Shown: positions 16,360-24,840, counted from the stretch's first letter. The stretch is DNA of 29,050 nt from CAZSWS01 sp964610765 (GCA_964610765.1 CAZSWS010000034.1:1-29050); one strand, 5' to 3'. Made by a program: numbers and translations. The notes: a model not told the origin generated them from the letters alone.

Positions 16360-17205
16360 TTACTCAATCTTGACCAATCCTTGCCAAGAGATGTAATGCT
16401 CCTTAATGCCTATTTCATCCATCCATCGGCGGGTCTCCAAGGTTTCTAAATCGCCATTCACATTGTCCCATACCCAAGAGGGTGTAGGCCATAAACAAGC
16501 CTTGAAGCGAATTGATTTGTAGAATTCTTCGCTACATCCTCGCTGTCCGTGGTGAGCCATTTGCAGATAGTCGCAGTCAAAGTCTTTCGGGTATTTGGCT
16601 AAGGCTTTATCGCCGCATTCAATTCCGGCATCGCCTAAAAAGACAATGGACTTTTTCTTATCCCACACACGCAAGATTAAGCTTGAATTATTGTATGGGT
16701 TGCTAGTTATCTCCGGGTTAGTCACCCCCAGCACCTTAAAATGCAAACCATCTATCTTATCCGTCAAACCCGTTTCTTTCAACTGGACAACCTCAACACC
16801 CGAAGCTGCCAGTGCTTCATAATACTCGTCAGCATGACCACTATAAGGAGCTTCCAAGGCTAATAATTCCGGCGGAAATGCCGATTCATAGACGCGATTA
16901 ATCTTTATCCCATTCGGATTCTTAAGTATCTCCGTAATTGCCCCCACATGATCGTTGTGTGGATGACTCACAAACCACGCCTCCACCTCATTACCTAACG
17001 CAGCTAAAAAGCCTCGCAAATACGATTCTTCCTCTTTCATACCGCCATCAATCACGACGACCGAACCTTTCGAGGTCTGCATTACATACGAGTTTCCAAT
17101 CGTATTGACCTGCGAAGGCAGTTGCCACAGTGTAAACCCCGAACGGGAAAACGCAGACGAACTAACACAAAGAAAAACTAGCAATATAATAATCCGATAT
17201 TTCAT
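16360..17205 (-). CDS. Secreted metallo-beta-lactamase-fold hydrolase (ComEC C-terminal type)
   Basis: A 281-residue protein with a signal peptide (hydrophobic residues 5-19, ending SSAFS), so exported. The MBL-fold metal site is shown by SHPHNDHVG (H81, H83, D85, H86), IDGGM, FLGDAG and MAHHGQRG. The order and spacing match the free-standing relatives of the ComEC/Rec2 C-terminal domain rather than a class B beta-lactamase. Some relatives are nucleases or phosphodiesterases, but the substrate here is unknown. It has a -7 box 33 bases upstream and converges with the GT39 gene. Confidence 0.88.
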   Translation of the reverse strand: MKYRIIILLVFLCVSSSAFSRSGFTLWQLPSQVNTIGNSYVMQTSKGSVVVIDGGMKEEESYLRGFLAALGNEVEAWFVSHPHNDHVGAITEILKNPNGIKINRVYESAFPPELLALEAPYSGHADEYYEALAASGVEVVQLKETGLTDKIDGLHFKVLGVTNPEITSNPYNNSSLILRVWDKKKSIVFLGDAGIECGDKALAKYPKDFDCDYLQMAHHGQRGCSEEFYKSIRFKACLWPTPSWVWDNVNGDLETLETRRWMDEIGIKEHYISWQGLVKIE

Positions 17206-17237
17206 AATAGAAAGGTTTTTAGGTTTATTCGATATTC

Positions 17238-17245
17238 CAAAAATA
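17238..17245 (-). promoter_or_regulatory. -7 promoter element for the MBL-fold gene
   Basis: Minus strand TATTTTTG fits TAnnTTTG, 32 bases upstream of the ATG. Confidence 0.55.
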
Positions 17246-17322
17246 CGATTAAATGACGAACTAAAAAGATGATTTAAGAGAGAACTGTTCTAAAACATTA
17301 CTTTCTTATACCTTCCCGCCGT

Positions 17323-17530
17323 CATCCCGCACACCAATGCAGAATAACGATGGTAGGCGACTGGCGGTCGCCCTAATACAAACAAAAGAAACGTATGACC
17401 AAAAATCAGCTCTTTGTCGGGATAAGGCGACCGCTAGTCCCCTACGAACTATCCCCTTTTCCCTTTATACTTGTCCCTTCTATACTTATGCATCCCCGTG
17501 TCGATGCCCGGAATGACGATGGTGGGGACT
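17323..17530. repeat. Imperfect direct repeat flanking an inverted repeat (REP-like)
   Basis: About 40 bases starting CATCCC and ending GACT at 17323-17362 recur in degenerate form at 17491-17530. The best-kept part is GAATRACGATGGTRGG. Both copies overlap or adjoin the inverted repeat at 17353-17445. The second copy runs into the stop codon of the hydrolase gene. Confidence 0.55.
17353..17445. repeat. Inverted repeat with 20-base arms
   Basis: GTAGGCGACTGGCGGTCGCC at 17353-17372 and the reverse complement of 17426-17445 match at 18 of 20 positions, separated by 53 bases. GC-rich palindromic intergenic elements of this kind are known as REP or similar. I recall such GGCGACC-containing elements in Bacteroidales but have not searched. 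Confidence 0.65.
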
Positions 17531-18393
17531 TAAATATCTTTTAGCCAAGAGGCGAGCAAGGTGGTCATTTCTTTATGGAAACGGAAATCTTTCCGTAGTC
17601 CCCATCCGTGTCCGCCGTCAGGGAAAATATACATCGTAGCAAAGATGTCATTATTCTTCAAGGCATCGTAATAGCGTGTACTATTGACCGGCAACACAAC
17701 TTTATCATCGTCACTCAAAAGCAAAATGGCAGGCGGTGTATTCACATTGATTTGTTTTTCGTTCGAAAAGCTGTGCAGGTCAGACAATGATGGGTTATTT
17801 CCTAACAGGTTCTGACGCGAGCCACCATGAGTTGCAATATCCATGGTAATAACCGGATAGAACAGAATGGAAAAATCCGGACGTGTACTCGTGCCGGAAG
17901 GGGCGTAATGCGTAGAAACGGTAGAGGCCAGGTGACCTCCGGCTGAGAATCCGGCTACACCTATCTTATCGGTACGGATATTCATTTCGGCAGCATGCTC
18001 ACGCACATAGCGCATCGCCTGCCAAGCATCGTCTAGCGGCACTTCTTTGTGTCCATTCGGCATCCGATATTTCAATACAAAGGCAGCTATTCCCCGCTCG
18101 TTCAACCATTCGGCAAACATGGTCCCTTCGTGCATTGATGCCAACCCGGCATATCCACCGCCCGGACAAATTACAACAGCCTTGCCCGTACTCTTCTCTT
18201 TCGAAGGGAGATAGATAGTCAGTTCAGGCACGGAAACATTTGTTATCCAATGGTCTTTATTGATATTTTCCGCTTCCTTAATTTCATTGGATGTAGGAGG
18301 TTTACTATCCCACAGGCGGATTGTTTTTTGAGCATTTACAACAGGCACTAGCAGTAACAATACAAGTACAGAGAGGATAAAGTTTGTTTTCAT
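17530..18393 (-). CDS. Secreted alpha/beta hydrolase (acetyl-xylan esterase-like)
   Basis: I use the ATG at 18393, which gives 287 residues beginning with a clean signal peptide (MKTNFILSVLVLLLLVPVVN, then AQ). A longer frame back to 18531 would bury this signal and is unlikely. The fold is BD-FAE/esterase-lipase like: oxyanion segment VICPGGGYAGLASMHEG, nucleophile elbow VAGFSAGGHLA with S150, LLLSDDDKVVLPVNS with a catalytic Asp (about 229), and PDGGHGWGL with H262. Related secreted enzymes in Bacteroides remove acetyl or feruloyl groups from plant glycans. The substrate here is unknown, since no polysaccharide utilisation genes are adjacent. No -7 box found upstream. Confidence 0.87.
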   Translation of the reverse strand: MKTNFILSVLVLLLLVPVVNAQKTIRLWDSKPPTSNEIKEAENINKDHWITNVSVPELTIYLPSKEKSTGKAVVICPGGGYAGLASMHEGTMFAEWLNERGIAAFVLKYRMPNGHKEVPLDDAWQAMRYVREHAAEMNIRTDKIGVAGFSAGGHLASTVSTHYAPSGTSTRPDFSILFYPVITMDIATHGGSRQNLLGNNPSLSDLHSFSNEKQINVNTPPAILLLSDDDKVVLPVNSTRYYDALKNNDIFATMYIFPDGGHGWGLRKDFRFHKEMTTLLASWLKDI

Positions 18394-18572
18394 GGTTATT
18401 CGTTTTTTCAATAATAGAAGGTAAATATACAGATATATTTCTTTAGTCAAGCCCCGATATAGCTTAAAAACAGCCAAAAGAAAGAAGAGGAAGCCAAAAG
18501 AATAGTCATCAAAAGGCTTTATCACACACAATACGAATGTTTATAAATAAGCGAATAATCCAATAGGTTTTG

Positions 18573-18580
18573 TATTTTTG
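18573..18580 (+). promoter_or_regulatory. -7 promoter element for the thyA operon
   Basis: TATTTTTG fits TAnnTTTG, 18 bases before the thyA ATG at 18599, so the leader is very short. It rules out an upstream TTG at 18578 as the start, since that codon lies inside the box. Confidence 0.6.
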
Positions 18581-18598
18581 TATCAGATAAACAAGCAT

Positions 18599-19393
18599 AT
18601 GAAACAATATTTAGACTTACTGAATCGCGTACTCAAGGAAGGTACACATAAAGAAGATAGAACAGGAACGGGAACCATCAGTGTATTTGGTCATCAAATG
18701 CGCTTTGATATGCGTGAAGGATTTCCGCTACTGACTACAAAGAAATTACATTTAAAGTCCATTATATACGAGTTGCTTTGGTTTTTAAAAGGAGATACCA
18801 ACGTCCAGTATCTACAAGAAAATGGAGTGAGAATTTGGAACGAATGGGCGGACCCGGACGGAGACTTGGGTCATATCTATGGGTATCAATGGCGCTCATG
18901 GCCGGATTATAAAGGAGGTCATATCGACCAAGTCAGCCAAGTAGTAGATCAAATCAAAAACAACCCGGATTCGCGCCGCATGATTGTAAGTTCGTGGAAC
19001 GTGGGCGACTTGGAAAACATGAACTTACCTCCTTGTCATGCTTTTTTCCAATTTTATGTAGCTGATGGCAAGCTCAGCTTACAGCTCTACCAACGAAGTG
19101 CCGACATTTTTCTGGGAGTACCTTTCAACATAGCCTCGTATGCACTGCTCTTGCAAATGATGGCTCAGGTGACCGGATTAGAAGCCGGAGACTTTGTACA
19201 TACGTTAGGCGATGCACATATATACAGCAACCATCTGGAGCAAGTAAACTTGCAATTATCCCGTGAGCCGAGAGCACTTCCAACTATGCTTATTAACCCC
19301 GAAGTGAAAAGCATTTTTGACTTTGACTTCAGCGACTTTGAGCTGAGTGGGTACGACCCGCATCCTCATATCAAAGGAATCGTAGCTGTTTAA
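18599..19393 (+). CDS. thyA: Thymidylate synthase
   Basis: Converts dUMP to dTMP using methylene-tetrahydrofolate, releasing dihydrofolate. The start is the ATG at 18599, giving MKQYLDLLNRVLKEGT and 264 residues, the same length and beginning as E. coli ThyA. Visible motifs include HKEDRTGTGTISVFG, the folate/dUMP region ELLWFLKGDTN, the catalytic cysteine in LPPCHAFFQFYV, and QRSADIFLGVPFNIASYALL. It is followed 18 bases later by folA, which recycles the dihydrofolate it makes, so the pair is functionally coupled. It is the first gene of a rightward run of five. Confidence 0.98.
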   Translation: MKQYLDLLNRVLKEGTHKEDRTGTGTISVFGHQMRFDMREGFPLLTTKKLHLKSIIYELLWFLKGDTNVQYLQENGVRIWNEWADPDGDLGHIYGYQWRSWPDYKGGHIDQVSQVVDQIKNNPDSRRMIVSSWNVGDLENMNLPPCHAFFQFYVADGKLSLQLYQRSADIFLGVPFNIASYALLLQMMAQVTGLEAGDFVHTLGDAHIYSNHLEQVNLQLSREPRALPTMLINPEVKSIFDFDFSDFELSGYDPHPHIKGIVAV

Positions 19394-19411
19394 CACTTCA
19401 ACCAAATAACT

Positions 19412-19906
19412 ATGCAAACGATATCCATCATAGTAGCCATTGCTGAAAACTATGCCATCGGCAAAGACAACGATTTGTTGTGGCATCTGCCGAGCGACTT
19501 AAAGCGTTTTAAGCAGTTAACAACCGAGAACACCATTATAATGGGTCGACGCACTTTCGAGTCGCTACCTAAAGGTGCGCTTCCGAATCGCCGTAATATT
19601 GTCCTTTCAAGGAACTCCCAAGCAATATTCGAGGGTGCTGAGAAAGCAGCTTCACTACAAGAAGCGTTAGAACTATCTAAGAACGATTCACACGTCTTTA
19701 TTATTGGTGGGTATGCCGTTTTTAAAGAGGCTTTACCGCAAGCACAACGTTTATACCTCACACAAGTTCATCATAATTTCCCCGATGCACATGTGTTTTT
19801 CCCGACCCTCGACATGAACGATTGGATAGTGTTGGAAAAGACAGACTATCCGGTGGATGAACGGCATCAATATACCTATACCTATTCTATATTGGAGCGA
19901 AAATAA
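19412..19906 (+). CDS. folA: Dihydrofolate reductase
   Basis: Reduces dihydrofolate to tetrahydrofolate with NADPH. The 164-residue protein opens with ISIIVAIAENYAIGKDNDLL, then WHLPSDLKRFKQLT with the conserved active-site acidic residue (here Asp), IIMGRRTFESLP and NRRNIVLSRN, and later VFIIGGYAVFKEALP, the NADPH-binding glycine pair region. Length is typical for bacterial chromosomal DHFR. It lies directly behind thyA and 8 bases ahead of the metal-binding lipoprotein gene. Nothing in it suggests an acquired trimethoprim-resistance type. Confidence 0.96.
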   Translation: MQTISIIVAIAENYAIGKDNDLLWHLPSDLKRFKQLTTENTIIMGRRTFESLPKGALPNRRNIVLSRNSQAIFEGAEKAASLQEALELSKNDSHVFIIGGYAVFKEALPQAQRLYLTQVHHNFPDAHVFFPTLDMNDWIVLEKTDYPVDERHQYTYTYSILERK

Positions 19907-19914
19907 AAACGTAA

Positions 19915-20856
19915 ATGAAAAAAAATAAACGTCCTATATACATCGGCTTAGTCACCTTATTAGGTTGCTTGTCATGGCTGTGCATAAGCACCTCATGCAA
20001 CCAAAATACTGAAACCAAGCGAATCATCAGCATGACTATTGAGCCACAACGATATTTTGCGACGCTTATAGGGGGTGACCGATTTGAATATGTTTGTATG
20101 GTACCCGGCGGACAAAGCCCGGAAACCTACGATCCTACTCCACAAGACTTGATTAAAGCCGGCAAGAGCATGGCTTACTTTCGCATTGGTCCTATCGGGT
20201 TTGAAATGATGTGGATGGAAGCGATTCAGTCTAATCAGCCCAACATGAAAGTCTTTGATTTATCTGAAGGCATGCCTTTTATTACAGAAACAGCACATGC
20301 ACATGAGCATGAAGAACATGTACACACTGAAAAGCACGAAGAAACTCATGCACATCACCACCATCATCCGGGAGGAATAGACCCACACATCTGGAGTTCA
20401 TTTGAAGGGGCTCGCACCATTTGTTCAAATATGCTCAAAGCCTTTATCGAACTAGACCCGGACGGGGAGGAGTTTTATCGAGCAAACTACCAAGAAGCTA
20501 TTCAGACTATTGACGATACACAAGCAATAGCTAAGCAGCATTTGAGTGAATCATCTACCCATGCGTTTGTCATTTATCACCCTTCGCTTACTTACTTAGC
20601 CATAGAAATGGGACTGACACAGCTTATCATTGAAAAAGATGGAAAAGAGCCTTCCCCTATGCAACTCAAAGAGCTTATCACAGAGGCTAAAGAAAGACAA
20701 GTACGCGTAGTTTTCATTCAACAGGAGTTTGATCAGAAAAACGCAGAGCTGATTGCCAAAGAGCTTGACTGCCCTCTAGTACCCATCAACCCATTGACGT
20801 ACGATTGGAAAGAAGAGATGTTGGATATAATTAAGGCTTTATCCGGTCATGAATAA
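19915..20856 (+). CDS. Zinc/manganese ABC transporter substrate-binding lipoprotein (ZnuA-like)
   Basis: A 313-residue protein of the cluster A-I metal-binding family (SBP_bac ZnuA/TroA type). The N-terminus is a signal with a probable lipobox (STSC, C28), so it would be tethered in the periplasm. A His-rich loop at residues 128-151 holds 12 histidines, a hallmark of zinc-type members. Ligand positions: GGQSPETYDPTP has E70 where the usual first His stands, then DPHIW (H158), IYHPSL (H222) and an acidic residue near 271-273. It overlaps the ATPase gene by 8 bases. The membrane permease that should complete the transporter is not in the operon. Confidence 0.9.
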   Translation: MKKNKRPIYIGLVTLLGCLSWLCISTSCNQNTETKRIISMTIEPQRYFATLIGGDRFEYVCMVPGGQSPETYDPTPQDLIKAGKSMAYFRIGPIGFEMMWMEAIQSNQPNMKVFDLSEGMPFITETAHAHEHEEHVHTEKHEETHAHHHHHPGGIDPHIWSSFEGARTICSNMLKAFIELDPDGEEFYRANYQEAIQTIDDTQAIAKQHLSESSTHAFVIYHPSLTYLAIEMGLTQLIIEKDGKEPSPMQLKELITEAKERQVRVVFIQQEFDQKNAELIAKELDCPLVPINPLTYDWKEEMLDIIKALSGHE

Positions 20857-21610
20857 AGTAGTTCAAATATCCAATCTCACAGCCGGATACGATTCGAAAA
20901 TGGTTTTGAGAAACGTCACATTGGATGTTTTTCAGCAAGACTTCTTGGGCATCATTGGCCCGAATGGTGGCGGAAAAACAACGTTACTCAAAGTAGTCTT
21001 AGGTTTATTAAAACCACTCAAAGGTTCTGTTACTTTCTATAATAAACAGGGTGAAAAAGTTCCATCCATCCAAATTGGGTATCTGCCACAACTAAACAAT
21101 ATAGACCGGAAATTTCCAATCTCGGTTTGTGATGTTGTAGCTTCCGGATTAGCACACGAGAAAAGTCGCTTTTTCGGCTATTCAGCCAAACAGAAAGAGG
21201 CTATCGAGCTAACTATCCACCAAATGGGGCTAGATGGTTTGCAACATCGACCCATCTCGGATTTATCCGGTGGACAGATGCAACGGGTACTATTAGGCAG
21301 AGCCTTAATTTCTAAGCCCGAACTACTAATATTGGATGAGCCTAATTCGTATGTAGATAAGCGATTTGAATCTCATTTATATGGTCATTTGGAGGCAATC
21401 AATAAGGATACGGCGATTATCTTGGTATCGCATGATGTCGGAGCCGTAGTCAGCATGACAAAAAACATTGCTTGCGTAAATGAATCTTTACACTACCATC
21501 CGGGAACAGACGAAACCGAAGAATGGATTGACAAGGTGTTTGATTGTCCGATTGAGCTAGTTGGTCATGGAGACCTGCCCCACCGAGTATTAAAAAAACA
21601 CGAACATTGA
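20849..21610 (+). CDS. Metal ABC transporter ATP-binding protein (ZnuC-like)
   Basis: A 253-residue ABC ATPase. Walker A GPNGGGKTT at 37-45, Q-loop in YLPQ (Q81), signature LSGGQ at 139-143, Walker B LLILDEP at 159-165 and H-loop H195 are all present, so it should be active. The D-loop reads NSYVD rather than the common TAGVD. The upstream overlap with the ZnuA-like gene makes the zinc/manganese assignment likely. A permease partner is expected but is not in this window. The next gene's start overlaps or follows its stop by 2-3 bases. Confidence 0.92.
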   Translation: MNKVVQISNLTAGYDSKMVLRNVTLDVFQQDFLGIIGPNGGGKTTLLKVVLGLLKPLKGSVTFYNKQGEKVPSIQIGYLPQLNNIDRKFPISVCDVVASGLAHEKSRFFGYSAKQKEAIELTIHQMGLDGLQHRPISDLSGGQMQRVLLGRALISKPELLILDEPNSYVDKRFESHLYGHLEAINKDTAIILVSHDVGAVVSMTKNIACVNESLHYHPGTDETEEWIDKVFDCPIELVGHGDLPHRVLKKHEH

Positions 21611-21612
21611 CA

Positions 21613-22617
21613 GTGAAAAGAATATTAATCACAGGAGCAAGCGGTTTTATCGGCGGACACCTAACCCGGGCTGCACTTAACGCAGGCTATGAAGTATGGG
21701 CCGGGGTACGTTCATCAAGTAACACCCAAAAACTTGAAGAGCAAGGCATACAGTTGGTTGTTCTAAACTATGACGAGGAAGAAATTCTATATAGACAGCT
21801 AGCAGAGATAGGAACGTGGGATTATGTGATTCACAATGCAGGAGTAACCAAAACAATCCATAAGGATGATTTTTACCGTGTTAACCACCTTTACACTGAA
21901 AGATTGGTTAAGGCTTTGAATAAAATGCAACATCCGGTTGAGAAATTCATCCTCATGAGCAGCCTGGGGGTGTATGGTCCTACCGCCGAGAAAGTGAATA
22001 GGGGAATCCGTATGGACGACCCTCAAATTCCTAACTCAGACTACGGAAAAAGCAAACAACTGGCTGAAGCATCCGTCACTCAACACGCACGCATGCCCTA
22101 CCTCATCTGCCGACCAACAGGGGTATATGGTCCGGGAGATCAAGATTATTTTCTGATGATTAAAAGCGTGAACCAAGGGATAGACGTAGCCACGGGATTT
22201 ACGCCTCAACGCCTTTCATTTATCTATGTGGAAGACTTAGCCAAAGTAATTATTGAATTACTGGACACAAATATCTCTCAAAGAGCATTCTTTATAGATG
22301 ACGGAGTAATGGTTACCGATACCGAGTTTTCGTCTATCCTAAAACAGTTATTAAAGAAAAAACGGGTGTTACGTTTCCGCATTCCTTTATGCTTAGTTTA
22401 CCTTGCTTGCCAAATCATTGGCACCTGGGGAGTACTACGCAATAAAGCGGTTACCTTGAACCGGGATAAATATAAGATACTGAAACAACGCAACTGGGCT
22501 TGCGAGTCTGACCTGAAAGATGTATTGACTGCTGAGGGGAAAGATATCAGTTTCCACACACTACACGAAGGGCTTTCCCATACCATCGACTGGTACAGGA
22601 AACAACACTGGATTTAA
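21613..22617 (+). CDS. NAD(P)-dependent epimerase/dehydratase family protein
   Basis: An extended short-chain dehydrogenase/reductase of 334 residues. The dinucleotide-binding motif is ITGASGFIGG at the N-terminus, the catalytic Ser lies in LMSSLGVYG, and the Tyr/Lys pair in SDYGKSKQLAE, followed by RPTGVYGPGD. Best guess is a nucleotide-sugar epimerase/dehydratase or a related steroid-type SDR, substrate not assigned. A hydrophobic stretch (about residues 255-278, PLCLVYLACQIIGTWGVL) might associate with the membrane. GTG at 21613 gives MKRILITGASG. A TTG at 21607 overlapping the ATPase stop is the alternative. It is the last gene of the thyA run. Confidence 0.87.
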   Translation: MKRILITGASGFIGGHLTRAALNAGYEVWAGVRSSSNTQKLEEQGIQLVVLNYDEEEILYRQLAEIGTWDYVIHNAGVTKTIHKDDFYRVNHLYTERLVKALNKMQHPVEKFILMSSLGVYGPTAEKVNRGIRMDDPQIPNSDYGKSKQLAEASVTQHARMPYLICRPTGVYGPGDQDYFLMIKSVNQGIDVATGFTPQRLSFIYVEDLAKVIIELLDTNISQRAFFIDDGVMVTDTEFSSILKQLLKKKRVLRFRIPLCLVYLACQIIGTWGVLRNKAVTLNRDKYKILKQRNWACESDLKDVLTAEGKDISFHTLHEGLSHTIDWYRKQHWI

Positions 22618-22644
22618 AATAATTATAGAGGGGGAGTTGAGTCG

Positions 22645-23445
22645 TTATTCGACTACTTCTTTATCGACAATTTCCTCGATTGTTCCGCCTATCTTGGATG
22701 AATCAACCGTCTTTGCACCTTTATAACGTATAGTACCTTTACCAACTACACGTGCTTTTAGGGCATTGCTGCAAAAAGCCTCAATCGTTCCATTTCCGGT
22801 GATACTGCAAGAAAGAACCGGCACATCAAAGCCTAGTCCGAAAATCTCACCACCTGACACACTGGAGTATTTACCTAATTTCGCTTGTCCGCCTTTAAGA
22901 TAGATAGTGGCTTTTACACCTGCTGAAGCGTCTATTTCGTCAATCTGTGCATTTTCAACAATAATATTGGAACTATTACTGGCATCAATAGTCAACTTTC
23001 CTACTTCAATCGGGTTTTTCAATTCAACCAAAGCAGAGGCTCCGGCACGAATCTTGAAAGCATCTCCTTTTAATGGTCCTTCAATATGAAAGCCGGCATT
23101 TTCATCTAAACGCACTTCACTGAGCCAAGTGGAACTCGCTTTTACTACAAATTTTGTAAAATGGTCTACTTTAGCACCGGTAAACCCCAAATGCAACGTG
23201 CGATTTTTAATCTCAGCTTTTACGAAAGGGTGCAAATTTTCATCTAACGTCACCTCAAGCGTCGGTGCACCTTCACTTTGTTCATACACCAAATCAATAA
23301 TGGCATCTACGCGTATGGCGTTAAATTCATCTATCTCAACTACTAGCTTTTCCAGCTTTCCATTTCCCTTAACCCGCTCGTCAGCCGAGACAAAAGGAAC
23401 TATCAACAGTATCAAAAGAGTTGTAATGAATAATTTAGCTTTCAT
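22645..23445 (-). CDS. DUF2807-family exported protein
   Basis: I use the ATG at 23445 (MKAKLFITTLLILLIVPFVS, a signal peptide), giving 266 residues. An upstream in-frame extension to 23580 has no signal and is unlikely. The body is the head-GIN/DUF2807 pattern (LEKLVVEIDEFNAIRVDAII and repeated short beta strands with alternating hydrophobic residues, LTIDASNSSNIIVENAQIDE), which probably folds as a right-handed beta helix or similar. Function unknown. It converges with the epimerase gene. It has a -7 box about 34 bases upstream. Confidence 0.85.
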   Translation of the reverse strand: MKAKLFITTLLILLIVPFVSADERVKGNGKLEKLVVEIDEFNAIRVDAIIDLVYEQSEGAPTLEVTLDENLHPFVKAEIKNRTLHLGFTGAKVDHFTKFVVKASSTWLSEVRLDENAGFHIEGPLKGDAFKIRAGASALVELKNPIEVGKLTIDASNSSNIIVENAQIDEIDASAGVKATIYLKGGQAKLGKYSSVSGGEIFGLGFDVPVLSCSITGNGTIEAFCSNALKARVVGKGTIRYKGAKTVDSSKIGGTIEEIVDKEVVE

Positions 23446-23478
23446 AGTTATGCGCAGTTTTTGTTTTCTACAATAAAG

Positions 23479-23486
23479 CAAAAATA
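23479..23486 (-). promoter_or_regulatory. -7 promoter element for the DUF2807 gene
   Basis: Minus strand TATTTTTG fits TAnnTTTG, about 34 bases upstream of the ATG at 23445. This supports that ATG as the real start. Confidence 0.55.
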
Positions 23487-23656
23487 GTGATTTTAAGCGG
23501 TGTTCCCCCTTTATGCTACCCAAAAAAACATTTGAAAAGTTAATAAAGCATAGAACGAACCTTCGGGCAAGCTCATTCAATACCTACTTTTTTCTTTTCA
23601 ATCTTCATTTACGCCAGAATAGAAAATGCCCAACAAGATACTACACAAATTATTAT

Positions 23657-23664
23657 TAACTTTG
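23657..23664 (+). promoter_or_regulatory. -7 promoter element for trpS
   Basis: TAACTTTG fits TAnnTTTG, 27 bases before the ATG. Confidence 0.6.
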
Positions 23665-23690
23665 TACGATTAAAAATAAAGATTGAACTT

Positions 23691-24683
23691 ATGGAGACAG
23701 TTGTGAGCGGTATAAGACCTACCGGTAACTTACATTTAGGGAATTATTTTGGTGCAGTAAAAAGCTTTTTGCAGATGCAAGAAGATTATAAATGCTTCTT
23801 CTTCATAGCCGATTGGCACTCATTAACCACGCATCCACGCCCTGAAAACATTCGCAACAGTGCAAAAACAATCTTAGCTGAATACCTCGCTTGTGGACTT
23901 GATCCGGACAAAGCAACAATCTATATACAAAGTGATGTTCCTGAAGTGCTGGAGCTTTATTTATACTTAAATATGAACGCCTATTTAGGAGAGTTGGAGC
24001 GTGTAACTACTTTTAAAGACAAAGTACGCTCGCAGCCCAATAATGTCAATGCCGGACTGCTGACCTACCCCTCTTTGATGGCTGCCGACATACTAATCCA
24101 TCGTGCACTCAAAGTTCCGGTAGGAAAAGACCAGGAACAGAACATGGAAATGGCGCGCAAATTTGCCCGCCGCTTCAATATGCTTTATGAAACAACATTA
24201 TTCCCTGAACCGGCATCTTTTCATCTTTCAGAAAAAGCGGTTAAAGTACCGGGGTTAGACGGATCGGGCAAAATGGGGAAAAGCGAAGGAAACGCCATCT
24301 ATCTGATAGATGACACCAAGACTATCCGCAAAAAGGTAATGAGAGCGGTTACAGACTCCGGACCTGAAAAGATGAATAGCGAAAAGCCGGAAGCCATACA
24401 AAATCTCTTCGCCATCATGGACATTGTTTCATCGCCGGACACATACAACTTCTTTGAAGAAAAGTACAACACCTGTGAAATTCGCTATGGCGATATGAAG
24501 AAGCAGCTGGCCGCCGATATTGACGCATTCAACCAACCTATCCGCGAAAAAATCAAAGAATATTTAGCAAACGATGATTTCCTAAACGAAGTAGCTGCAA
24601 AAGGTGCGGAAAAGGCACGTGAAAGTGCTGCAAAAACACTCAAAGAAGTGAGAAGTACGCTAGGATTCAAACCGTATATTTGA
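23691..24683 (+). CDS. trpS: Tryptophanyl-tRNA synthetase
   Basis: Charges tRNA-Trp. A 330-residue class I synthetase with GIRPTGNLHLGNYFGAVK (HIGH variant HLGN at 15-18), IADWHSLT, MAADILIH and VGKDQEQNMEMAR. The KMSKS loop reads GSGKMGKSEGN at about residue 200. Length is typical. Nothing indicates a second-copy or resistance-type enzyme. The gene has its own promoter and is followed by a 157-base gap with no visible terminator before the psd promoter. Confidence 0.97.
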   Translation: METVVSGIRPTGNLHLGNYFGAVKSFLQMQEDYKCFFFIADWHSLTTHPRPENIRNSAKTILAEYLACGLDPDKATIYIQSDVPEVLELYLYLNMNAYLGELERVTTFKDKVRSQPNNVNAGLLTYPSLMAADILIHRALKVPVGKDQEQNMEMARKFARRFNMLYETTLFPEPASFHLSEKAVKVPGLDGSGKMGKSEGNAIYLIDDTKTIRKKVMRAVTDSGPEKMNSEKPEAIQNLFAIMDIVSSPDTYNFFEEKYNTCEIRYGDMKKQLAADIDAFNQPIREKIKEYLANDDFLNEVAAKGAEKARESAAKTLKEVRSTLGFKPYI

Positions 24684-24820
24684 GAATTAAAAGCGTACCC
24701 AACCCTGCAAAAAAGGAGTATTCCTGCTTATCAAACAATCAAATAGACTTAAAAACAGTACTTTTTCAAAGAAAAGGAGCGTAAACGAGATAGAAACAGT
24801 GGGAATATTAGTAAAAAGCA

Positions 24821-24828
24821 TATTTTTG
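24821..24828 (+). promoter_or_regulatory. -7 promoter element for psd-pssA
   Basis: TATTTTTG fits TAnnTTTG, only 12 bases before the first possible ATG at 24841. This implies either a nearly leaderless transcript or a start at the second ATG, 24862. Confidence 0.55.
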
Positions 24829-24840
24829 TATTAGGAAACT

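Larger units (their letters stand above)
17206..17529. other. Intergenic region filled with REP-like repeats
   Basis: A 324-base gap between two leftward genes. Apart from the MBL-gene promoter at 17238-17245, most of it from 17319 on consists of degenerate repeats, described as separate entries. No coding frame or RNA gene seen. GC content is visibly higher than in the flanks. Confidence 0.65.

Noticed and set aside
16360..17205. A beta-lactamase resistance gene
   Set aside because: The MBL fold is present, but the motif spacing fits the ComEC C-terminal type and no class B lactamase signature is seen.
18578..18600. TTG at 18578 as the thyA start
   Set aside because: It overlaps the -7 box, and the ATG at 18599 gives the standard 264-residue protein beginning MKQYL as in E. 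coli.
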